Below, piece after piece: positions 12,485 to 19,499 of a stretch of DNA of 54,539 nt. Made by a program: the position numbers and the translations under genes. The notes under the pieces were generated by a model that was given only the letters and a program-made list of their open reading frames with translations, was not told the origin of the DNA and made no database searches. The stretch comes from a virus: IMG/VR virus record IMGVR_UViG_3300042368_000323, positions 1-54,539 of that record, one strand, 5' to 3'. Every line of letters starts with the position of its first letter. The first letter of the stretch is position 1.

Positions 12485-14349
12485 TGGAGGTAGTCGCACT
12501 TGACTTTGAAACCTATTATGACCGCGAGTACAGCCTCACCAAACTCACCACCGAAGAGTACATCCGCGACCCGCGTTTTGAAGTCATCATGCTCGGCGTG
12601 CGCTGGCCGGATTCATCGAAGGAGGTTGTCTCTGGCACGCACCTTGAGATCAAGCAGTGGTGTGATGCGGTGCCCTGGGGACAGTACGCGATCCTGTGTC
12701 ATAACACAATCTTCGACGGTGCCATCCTGGCATGGAAGTTCGGGGTCAAACCCCGCGCGTGGCTCGATACCCTCAGTATGGCCCGTGCCATGTTCAGTGC
12801 CCGGAACAACTCCTTGGCGTCGCTGGCGAAGCGCTACCACTTGGAGGACAAAGGCACCTATGTCATGAATATGCTGGGGCGTAGGTGCTCCGACATGTCG
12901 CCGGGGGAGTTTCGACAATACTCTGAGTACTGCCTGCACGACGTTGACCTGTGCTATGACTTATGGGGTCTCATGTCTACCGGCTGGTACAACCCGACCG
13001 AGGCTGACTTCCGAGGGCCGTTCCCCATCGAGGAGTTGATGCTCATCGACCTGCATATTCGCATGTTCACTGAGCCGATGCTCAAGCTGAACCGCGACAA
13101 GCTGGAGGCGCACCTCGCAGCGGTGCGGGAACGGAAAGCGGAGTTGTTGTCAGCGGCAGGGGTTGAGGTTGACCTGCTCATGAGCAACCAGAAGTTCGCA
13201 GAGGTGCTCAAGGGCTTCGGCGTTGATCCGCCGACAAAGATCAGTGCAACGACAGGCAAGCCCGCCTTTGCCTTCGCCAAGACCGACCCGGGCATGAAGG
13301 CTCTCCTTGAGCATGAAGATGAGCGGGTGCAAGCGGTAGCTGCTGCACGACTCGGCGTCAAGAGCACCTTGGAGGAGACGCGCACCGAGCGCTTCATCGG
13401 CATCTCGACCCGGGGCGATGCCTTCCCCGTGCCGCTCAAGTACGCCTATGCGCGAACAAAACGGTCATCTGGCGGGGACGGGGTCAACCTCCAGAACCTG
13501 CCCTCGCGTGGCAACACCGACCTCAAGGCCTGCATCGAGGCACCCCCGGGCTACGTCATCATCGACTGCGACTCCTCGAACATTGAGGCGCGGGTGCTTG
13601 CGTGGCTGGCGGGGCAGGAAGATCTGGTCAACGACTTCGCCAACGGCGTTGATGTGTATTGCAAGCTGGCAACCAAGATCTACGGTAAGACTGTGACTAA
13701 GGCTGACAAGCTAGAGCGCTTCGTTGGAAAGACGGTGACGCTCGGCTGCGGCTACCAGACCGGCGCAGGCAAGCTCAAGGCGACGCTCAAGGCGGCAACA
13801 CTGTCGGTCGACCTTGACATCGTAGAGTGTGAGAAGATCATCAACACCTACCGTGGCAGTGTGCCGCATATCGTTGACCTGTGGGCACGGGGAGAAGAGT
13901 CTATCCGCTCTATGTACAACGATGAGAGCATGTGGCTGGGGCGTGAAGGTGTGGCGCTGATCGAGGGGAAGAAGGGTATCAAGCTGCCCAGCGGGCTCTA
14001 CATCAGCTATCCACAACTCCACCGTGCACAGGGTGAGCGCTTCGTTGAGTGGCGCTACAAAGATGACACTGGTGTGGTGAACATCTACGGTGGGAAGCTC
14101 ATCGAGAATCTTACCCAAGCACTGGCACGTATCATCGTCATGAGTCAGATGCTACGCATCTCCCGTAAGTTACCCGTCAAGCTCACTGTGCATGACAGCG
14201 TGATAGCATTGGCTCGCGAGGACGAGCGCCAAGCGGCGAGGGCTTACGTCGAGTCTTGCATGCGCTGGGTGCCTGACTGGGCTCAGGGGTGCCCGCTCAA
14301 CTGTGAATCGAAGTGGGGCTACAACTATGGAGAACTGCATGAAGACTGA
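12484..14349 (+). CDS. Family A DNA polymerase with 3'-5' exonuclease
   Basis: A 621-residue PolA-type replicative polymerase without a 5'-nuclease domain. Exonuclease: DFET (D7, E9), HNTIFD (N74, D78) and YCLHD (Y149, D153). Polymerase: motif A IDCDSSNIEAR (D361), motif B R412-x3-K416-x3-L420-x3-Y424 and motif C VHDS (H570, D571). L420 is at the position of E. coli Phe762/T7 Tyr526; Leu there is linked to slower, more accurate viral polymerases. All catalytic residues are present. It works with the PrimPol-helicase and SNF2 helicase encoded downstream. Confidence 0.95.
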   Translation: MEVVALDFETYYDREYSLTKLTTEEYIRDPRFEVIMLGVRWPDSSKEVVSGTHLEIKQWCDAVPWGQYAILCHNTIFDGAILAWKFGVKPRAWLDTLSMARAMFSARNNSLASLAKRYHLEDKGTYVMNMLGRRCSDMSPGEFRQYSEYCLHDVDLCYDLWGLMSTGWYNPTEADFRGPFPIEELMLIDLHIRMFTEPMLKLNRDKLEAHLAAVRERKAELLSAAGVEVDLLMSNQKFAEVLKGFGVDPPTKISATTGKPAFAFAKTDPGMKALLEHEDERVQAVAAARLGVKSTLEETRTERFIGISTRGDAFPVPLKYAYARTKRSSGGDGVNLQNLPSRGNTDLKACIEAPPGYVIIDCDSSNIEARVLAWLAGQEDLVNDFANGVDVYCKLATKIYGKTVTKADKLERFVGKTVTLGCGYQTGAGKLKATLKAATLSVDLDIVECEKIINTYRGSVPHIVDLWARGEESIRSMYNDESMWLGREGVALIEGKKGIKLPSGLYISYPQLHRAQGERFVEWRYKDDTGVVNIYGGKLIENLTQALARIIVMSQMLRISRKLPVKLTVHDSVIALAREDERQAARAYVESCMRWVPDWAQGCPLNCESKWGYNYGELHED

Positions 14350-14542
14350 CGAGGTCATCGACTACGCTATGCCGATGATGAAGATCCAGCAGATGCTGCG
14401 CAAAGCGCATGACCTGTGCCTTGAGCACCACTACGCCGAGGCCCGTGAAGTGGCCTTGCAGCTTGGGGCAGAAGCGCGTATCCTCCAGCACACGCTATCC
14501 ATCATGGAGGACGGGCCTATGGCCCGCGCTGCCACGTCATGA
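14339..14542 (+). CDS. Hypothetical small helical protein
   Basis: A 67-residue protein. ATG 14339 has GGAGA five bases upstream; other in-frame starts lie deeper in the polymerase gene. Helical, Met- and Ala-rich (MPMMKIQQMLRKAHDLCLEHHYAEAREVALQLG). Between polymerase and exonuclease genes, with overlaps on both sides, suggesting a replication accessory protein. Confidence 0.65.
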   Translation: MKTDEVIDYAMPMMKIQQMLRKAHDLCLEHHYAEAREVALQLGAEARILQHTLSIMEDGPMARAATS

Positions 14543-15222
14543 GCCTGCCTGGACCTTGGTCGTTCTCGTCTCTCAAGTCGTTCAAGACTTGTCCAAAAAA
14601 GTTTTTTGAGATCAAGGTCGCAAGAAACTACAAGGAGCCTGAGTACACCGAGGCCACGCTGTACGGGTCGAACTTTCACGAGGCAGCGGAGCGGTACATC
14701 CGCGACGGGGTGGATCTGCCCGAGGCGTTCAACTACGTCAAGGGCCAGCTTGACACGCTCCGTGCGCTGCCCGGGGAGAAGTTCTGCGAGTACGAGATGG
14801 GGCTGACGAAGGACTTCGAGCCCTGCGGGTTCAAAGATCCGAACGTCTGGTGCCGGGGCATCGCTGACTTGCTCATCGTCAACCATGAGACCGGTGTTGC
14901 ACGGGTCATCGACTACAAGACCGGCAAGTCGGCCAAGTATGCCGACACTGCGCAGCTCGAACTCATGGCCTTGATGGTCTTCAAGCACTTCCCGAATATC
15001 AAGAAGGTCAAAGCAGGACTGCTGTTCGTCGTGGCGAACTCGTTCAAGCCAGCGGTGTATGCCTCTGAGCAAGAGAAGATCTACTGGCAGCAGTGGATGG
15101 CTGACGTCAAGCGTCTTGAGAATGCACACCGCACGGGTGTGTGGAACCCCAATCCTTCGGGACTCTGTAAGAGACACTGTGTGGTGATGTCTTGCCCGCA
15201 CAACGGGCTAAATGGAGGTTGA
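14539..15222 (+). CDS. Cas4/AddB-like Fe-S PD-(D/E)xK exonuclease
   Basis: A 227-residue RecB-family nuclease. Motifs: GxxxHEAAE (H47, E48), RGIAD (D110), IDYKTGK (D125, K127) and the QLELMA helix. Four cysteines, C18 near the N-terminus and C210, C214, C219 near the C-terminus, are placed like the 4Fe-4S ligands of Cas4 and AddB. Phage enzymes of this kind are ssDNA exonucleases in recombination or DNA-end processing. No CRISPR array or other cas gene is present, so an adaptation role is unlikely. Confidence 0.88.
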   Translation: MSLPGPWSFSSLKSFKTCPKKFFEIKVARNYKEPEYTEATLYGSNFHEAAERYIRDGVDLPEAFNYVKGQLDTLRALPGEKFCEYEMGLTKDFEPCGFKDPNVWCRGIADLLIVNHETGVARVIDYKTGKSAKYADTAQLELMALMVFKHFPNIKKVKAGLLFVVANSFKPAVYASEQEKIYWQQWMADVKRLENAHRTGVWNPNPSGLCKRHCVVMSCPHNGLNGG

Positions 15223-15223
15223 A

Positions 15224-15490
15224 ATGCCTTACAAGAACAAGGCTGACCGCGACCATAAGAAGGAATACGCCGACTTCTTGGCGGATGGTGGACGTGCCAA
15301 GCAGTCCGAACGTCAGCGGGCGCGACGTGCTTGGGACAAAGAGAACGGCAAGGCGTCACGGAAAGGTAAAGCTCTCGACCACGTTACCCCCATCAAGGAT
15401 GGTGGCAAGAGCAAGCCGGGGAACGTGAAGCTCAAGAGCTTCAGCGCAAACAGCGCACGCAATTTCAAGGGACCGAAGTCCGGGGGCTGA
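15224..15490 (+). CDS. Small HNH endonuclease
   Basis: An 88-residue basic protein with an HNH core LDHVTPIKDGGKSKPGNVKLKSFSANSARN. It lacks the zinc-ribbon Cys pairs of many phage HNH proteins. GGAGG at 14-18 of 15200 favours ATG 15224 over ATG 15212. Located among replication genes, so perhaps a DNA-processing nuclease and not a homing enzyme, though homing cannot be excluded. Confidence 0.75.
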   Translation: MPYKNKADRDHKKEYADFLADGGRAKQSERQRARRAWDKENGKASRKGKALDHVTPIKDGGKSKPGNVKLKSFSANSARNFKGPKSGG

Positions 15491-15510
15491 CCCCGGGTTC
15501 TCCCTATACC

Positions 15511-15534
15511 GCCTAGCATCGCAAGGTGCTAGGC
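15511..15534 (+). other. Intergenic hairpin
   Basis: GCCTAGCA-tcgcaagg-TGCTAGGC is a perfect 8-bp stem with 8-nt loop between the HNH and DEDD exonuclease genes. No U-run follows. A second hairpin (15558-15582, GCTTGA/TCAAGC enclosing GGAC/GTCC) lies downstream, before the next ribosome site. Confidence 0.6.
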
Positions 15535-15607
15535 TTGTCCGCCCTTCGGGGCTCTGAGCTTGACGGACTTTGTCCCTCAAGCGGTTTCCGTTTGTCTAGG
15601 AGCGCAA

Positions 15608-16138
15608 GTGAAACAACATGTCATGGTAGATATCGAGACCCTTGGTACACGTCCGGGGGACATCATCCTGTCTATTGGCGCTGTGAAATTCAGCGTTGAA
15701 GAGGGGATCAAGGGCGAGTTCTATGTCACGATCAACACGGAGTCGTGTAAGGCGGCAGGCCTACGCGCACAGAAGAGCACCCTTGAGTGGTGGAGCAAGC
15801 AGTCTGATGCAGCGAGAGAGGCCGCGTTCAAAGGAGAGTTCCCGCTTGAGGTTGCTCTGATCAAGCTCGCGGTATGGATGCCCCCGCTGGAGGACGTAGT
15901 TGTGTGGGGCAACGGTGCCAACTTCGACAACGCACTGCTGGCCGCTGCGTACCGGGCTATCAAGCACGATACCCCTTGGCATTTCTGGAATGACAGGTGT
16001 TATCGGACTATGTCCACTATGTTCCTCAAAGATCGCATCGAGCGTATAGGTACCGGACACGTCGCGCTTGATGATGCCAAGACTCAGGCAGTGCGGCTGA
16101 TTCACATGGCGAAGAAGAGCAAGATCACTCTGGAGTGA
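15608..16138 (+). CDS. DEDD-type 3'-5' exonuclease
   Basis: A 176-residue RNase H-fold exonuclease of the DnaQ/Rv2179c-like group. DIETLG near the N-terminus gives the first acidic pair, GNGANFDNALL the second motif and GTGHVALDDAKTQA the third (H-x4-D). GTG 15608 is preferred over TTG 15560 because AGGAGCGC lies just upstream and the TTG falls in a hairpin. It may proofread, trim ends or act on RNA. A second exonuclease beside the polymerase's own domain. Confidence 0.85.
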   Translation: MKQHVMVDIETLGTRPGDIILSIGAVKFSVEEGIKGEFYVTINTESCKAAGLRAQKSTLEWWSKQSDAAREAAFKGEFPLEVALIKLAVWMPPLEDVVVWGNGANFDNALLAAAYRAIKHDTPWHFWNDRCYRTMSTMFLKDRIERIGTGHVALDDAKTQAVRLIHMAKKSKITLE

Positions 16139-16140
16139 CG

Positions 16141-17700
16141 ATGCAGATCATTGACGACAAAGCCCTGTTGTTGAAGCTCCGCAATCCACAGCGGGTGCTG
16201 AACACCATTCCGAAAAGCAAGTTGCTCGACGATGGTCATGTGCTTGTCCACTGGGGGCTGGATGAGGCGCGGGTGCTGAAGAACATCGGCATCAAAGGGG
16301 TGCCGTCCCCCATCGAAGGGCGCTACAAATGGCCGGGGCTTTACAAACCCTTCGACCACCAGCGGACGACAGCATCGTTCATGACGCTCCACAAGCGAGC
16401 CTTCTGCTTCAACGATCCGGGCACTGGTAAGACAGCCGCTTTCGCATGGGCTGCGGACTACCTGATGAACAAAGGCTACATCAAGAGAGCCCTCGTCATC
16501 TGCCCTCTGTCAATCATGTCCTCAGCATGGCAGGCGGATCTGTTCAAGGTGGTCATGCACCGACGCGTTGACGTGGCCTACGGCGACCGGCGCAAGCGGG
16601 CCAAGATCATTCAGTCCGATGCCGAGTTCGTCATCATCAACTTCGACGGCGTGCAGACGGTGCTGGAGGAGCTGAAGGCCGGTGGCTTCGACCTTGTCAT
16701 CATCGACGAGGCGAACGCTGTGAAGACCGCGACGACCAACCGGTGGAAGGCGCTCAACGAACTGATCACTTCCGACACATGGCTATGGATGGCAACTGGC
16801 ACCCCTGCGTCCCAAGCACCGACCGACGCCTACGGCCTTGCCAAGATGCTGAACCCGGACTCGGTGCCAAGATACTTCTACGCTTTCCGTGACATGGTCA
16901 TGTGGAAAGTCACGCAGTTCAAATGGAAGCAGAAGAACAACGCCGCCGAAATTGTCAACCGGGTACTCCAACCCGCCATCCGCTTCACCAAGGAAGAGTG
17001 CCTTGATCTACCAGAGCTTCTATACACCACACGGGAGGTAGAACTGACGCCACAACAACTCAAGTACTACAAGCTCCTGAAAGATCAGTTCATCATGTCA
17101 GCGGGCACCGAGACGGTGACGTCAGTCAACGCCGCAACCAATCTCAACAAGCTCCTGCAAGTCTCATCCGGTGCGGTGTACTCCGACGACGGCAACACCG
17201 TCGAGTTTGACATCACTAACCGATACAACGTTTTGCTGGAAGCCATCGAGGAGAGCACCCACAAGGTGCTGGTCTTCGTCCCGTACCGGCATGCCATCAC
17301 GGTGTTGAACGAACGGCTCAAGAAGGACAAGATCGCTGTCGAGGTCATCGACGGCAGTGTGCCGGTGGCGCAGCGCACGAGGATTTTCGCCGCGTTCCAG
17401 ACCGAGCCTGAGCCGAGGGTGCTGCTCATCCAGCCTGCGGCGGCTTCGCACGGCGTGACCCTGCACGCTGCCAACACGGTGGTGTGGTGGGGCCCTGTGA
17501 CGTCAAACGAGATCTACCATCAGGCCAACGCCCGCGTGCACCGTGCGGGCCAGAAGAACCCCTGTCTCGTGGTCAGGCTGTGCGGCAGCGGCGTGGAGCG
17601 CAAGCTGTACGACTCGCTCGACGGCAAGACCGAGGACATGGAGTCCCTGCTCAACTTATATCGCGAGGAGGTGCTTGACACAGTCAAAGTTCAACCGTAG
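16141..17700 (+). CDS. SNF2-type superfamily 2 helicase
   Basis: A 519-residue SF2 helicase/translocase. Walker A PGTGKT (93-98), Walker B IIDEAN (D189, E190), motif III ATGTP and motif VI QANARVHRAGQ, the last diagnostic of SNF2-like enzymes. Length fits the compact phage form without extra domains. Likely a dsDNA translocase in replication or recombination. ATG 16141 is preferred over GTG 16135, which lies in the GGAG ribosome site. Confidence 0.92.
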   Translation: MQIIDDKALLLKLRNPQRVLNTIPKSKLLDDGHVLVHWGLDEARVLKNIGIKGVPSPIEGRYKWPGLYKPFDHQRTTASFMTLHKRAFCFNDPGTGKTAAFAWAADYLMNKGYIKRALVICPLSIMSSAWQADLFKVVMHRRVDVAYGDRRKRAKIIQSDAEFVIINFDGVQTVLEELKAGGFDLVIIDEANAVKTATTNRWKALNELITSDTWLWMATGTPASQAPTDAYGLAKMLNPDSVPRYFYAFRDMVMWKVTQFKWKQKNNAAEIVNRVLQPAIRFTKEECLDLPELLYTTREVELTPQQLKYYKLLKDQFIMSAGTETVTSVNAATNLNKLLQVSSGAVYSDDGNTVEFDITNRYNVLLEAIEESTHKVLVFVPYRHAITVLNERLKKDKIAVEVIDGSVPVAQRTRIFAAFQTEPEPRVLLIQPAAASHGVTLHAANTVVWWGPVTSNEIYHQANARVHRAGQKNPCLVVRLCGSGVERKLYDSLDGKTEDMESLLNLYREEVLDTVKVQP

Positions 17701-17703
17701 ACT
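17675..17703 (+). promoter_or_regulatory. Candidate sigma70 promoter (middle genes)
   Basis: TTGACA (17675-17680), a 17-nt spacer and TAGACT (17698-17703) lie at the very end of the helicase gene, 26 nt before the gene at 17729. Same architecture as the promoter at 250-278, with a weaker -10. It could boost expression of the ssDNA-binding-like protein and primase. Confidence 0.5.
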
Positions 17704-17728
17704 TTCGATCCCAGCCACAGGAGGCCGC

Positions 17729-18139
17729 ATGGAACAGGACATCGAGGCACCTCAGGTGCCCACTGAGAAGCTCGTCAAGGCGTACATCAAGATGCGCGAT
17801 GCGCGTGCAGCGCTCGCCAAGAAGTACGAGGATGACGACAAAGTCATCAAGGATCAGATGGAACTGATTGAACACGCCCTCATGGACGTGTGCAAGAAAG
17901 CGGGTGCAGATAGCATCCGCACCGGAGCAGGCACCGTGATTCGCGGTGTCAAGACGTCGTACTGGACTTCCGACTGGGAGTCTATGCACAACTTCATCAA
18001 GGAGAACCAATCGCTTGATCTACTAGAAAGACGCATTGCTCAACGGGCCATGAAAGATTGGCTCGAAGCGAACCCCGACAAGATGCCCAAGGGACTCAAC
18101 ACTGAGTCGAAGTACACCGTGACCGTAAGGAGGTCCTAA
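17729..18139 (+). CDS. Hypothetical helical replication-region protein
   Basis: A 136-residue protein with a long N-terminal helix (KLVKAYIKMRDARAALAKKYEDDDKVIKDQMELIEHAL), probably a coiled coil, followed by GADSIRTGAGTVIRGVKTSYWTSDW. This combination is common in phage proteins encoded beside single-strand binding or recombination proteins, but it has no assigned activity. GGAGG precedes ATG 17729. One base separates its stop from the next ATG. Confidence 0.75.
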   Translation: MEQDIEAPQVPTEKLVKAYIKMRDARAALAKKYEDDDKVIKDQMELIEHALMDVCKKAGADSIRTGAGTVIRGVKTSYWTSDWESMHNFIKENQSLDLLERRIAQRAMKDWLEANPDKMPKGLNTESKYTVTVRRS

Positions 18140-18140
18140 C

Positions 18141-19109
18141 ATGTCTGAACTCACTCTCTTCCAAACCGGCAACCAACTGCCAGCACATCTGCGCCGCAGC
18201 ACTGCGGATCTCAGCCCGCTGACCAAGTCGCTCATGGGCGGCGGCAACTCGAAGCGCATCAGCATCGAGAACAACGTCTGGCACATGCTAGTCGGCGGCA
18301 AAGAAGTCGCTGTCAACGAAGACCGGGCGATGAACGTCATCGTCATCCGCAGTGCAGATGCGAATCGCCGCACGTTCTACGGCACCACCTACGAGAAGGG
18401 TGTCAAGGGCCGTCCGCAGTGCTGGTCTGAAGATGGTGCCAAGCCGCACGCGTCGGTGAAGACCCCGCAGAATCGCACCTGTGCAGGGTGCCCACAAGAC
18501 ATCAAGGGCTCGGGGACCAACGAGTCGAAGGCGTGCCGGTACAGCCGCCCCGTGGCGCTGCTTCTGGAAAACGACATGCAGGGTGACATCTACGCGCTGA
18601 ACATCAACGCGTCGAGCCTTTTCGGCCAGGGCGAAGGGCGCAAGATGGGCCTTCAGCAGTACGCTCGGTTCCTTGGCGGGCACGGGGTCGAGATCAACGC
18701 TGTCGTGACCGAGATGCGCTTCGATGCCACGGCGAACATGAAGCTGGTGTTCAGTGCGGTGCGTCCGCTGACTGAAGAGGAGTACCGGATCGCGGTGGAT
18801 CGTCAGAACGATCCTGAGGCGGTCAACGCGGTGACCGTGAGCATCGCTGACATGGACAACGTGCCTGCGGCACCTGAGCCTGCTCCTGCGCCTGCGCCTG
18901 CGCCTGCGCCTGCGCCCGCTCCTGCGGCCAAAGCGTTCACCCCTGCGCCTGCGGCCAAGCCCGCTACGTTCAAGGTCACCAAGGACGTGCCAGCACCCGC
19001 TGAGGCTGCACCTGTGGTACGCGAAGCCAAGGCCGCTACGCCTGTGGTGGCGGACGGCCCGAACGTCAACGCGATCCTCGCCGCATGGGGCGACGACGCT
19101 GACGACTGA
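18141..19109 (+). CDS. Candidate ssDNA-binding protein
   Basis: A 322-residue protein. The N-terminal 220 residues look like an OB-type beta domain interrupted by a possible zinc site (CW...CAGC...CRY at about residues 93-132), as in phage T4 gp32-like proteins. An Ala-Pro linker (APAPAP..., residues about 235-260) follows, and the tail is short and acidic (AAWGDDADD), as in SSB proteins that use an acidic tip to bind partners. Position between helicase and primase supports the role. Inference from architecture; no sequence family recognised. Confidence 0.55.
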   Translation: MSELTLFQTGNQLPAHLRRSTADLSPLTKSLMGGGNSKRISIENNVWHMLVGGKEVAVNEDRAMNVIVIRSADANRRTFYGTTYEKGVKGRPQCWSEDGAKPHASVKTPQNRTCAGCPQDIKGSGTNESKACRYSRPVALLLENDMQGDIYALNINASSLFGQGEGRKMGLQQYARFLGGHGVEINAVVTEMRFDATANMKLVFSAVRPLTEEEYRIAVDRQNDPEAVNAVTVSIADMDNVPAAPEPAPAPAPAPAPAPAPAAKAFTPAPAAKPATFKVTKDVPAPAEAAPVVREAKAATPVVADGPNVNAILAAWGDDADD

Positions 19110-19114
19110 TTTAC

Positions 19115-19199
19115 GGGGGCGGCGGTAAGCGCCGTGAGCAGTGTCCTTTGCTGAGTGTCTCCCACTGCGATAGCTCCGGGTTGCGCCGGGGCCGCCCCC
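19115..19199 (+). ncRNA. Structured intergenic RNA element
   Basis: A perfect 9-bp outer stem, GGGGGCGGC (19115-19123) with GCCGCCCCC (19191-19199), encloses 67 nt containing an inner GCAGTG/CACTGC stem (19138-19143/19163-19168) and a CCGG/CCGG hairpin. It fills the gap before the HTH gene. No open frame crosses it convincingly. It may control translation of the HTH gene or be a processed RNA. Confidence 0.45.
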
Positions 19200-19209
19200 A
19201 CCACACACC

Positions 19210-19440
19210 ATGTACACCACAAAGATCATCCGGCGCAACGCCGACGCTGACCCGAGCCTGCTCGGTGTGCAGCTTGGTCGCCTGTGCATCTACAGGCACG
19301 TCTCGGTGAACCAAGTGGTCGCAGACCTTGGCGTGACCAAGGCTGCGGTCTACTCATGGTTCTCGGGTCAACGGGATGTTTCCAAGCACTTGCGCTCCAA
19401 GGTCTTGGCGTATTACCGTTCGATCCTCGCCTTGCCCTGA
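19210..19440 (+). CDS. HTH (Cro/XRE-like) DNA-binding protein
   Basis: A 76-residue protein with a helix-turn-helix VSVNQVVADLGVTKAAVYSWFSGQRDVSKHLRSKVLAYY, consistent with a small Cro/XRE-like regulator. It lies alone between the structured element and the primase. It is a candidate to bind the TTTAC-yr-GTAAA palindromes in the early region, but nothing in the sequence proves this. No good ribosome site is visible. Confidence 0.75.
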   Translation: MYTTKIIRRNADADPSLLGVQLGRLCIYRHVSVNQVVADLGVTKAAVYSWFSGQRDVSKHLRSKVLAYYRSILALP

Positions 19441-19499
19441 CCGGGCACCCATGCACCGTCCGCAACGCTCGCCGCGTTTGTGGCTAACTCCGTGTCACC

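Noticed and set aside
14539-15222. Cas4-like gene as part of a phage CRISPR system
   Set aside because: No repeats, cas1, cas2 or effector genes were seen; stand-alone phage Cas4-like exonucleases are common.
18288-19289. Minus-strand 333-codon open frame opposite the SSB-like gene
   Set aside because: Arg/His-rich mirror of Ala-Pro repeats, opposite to the operon direction.
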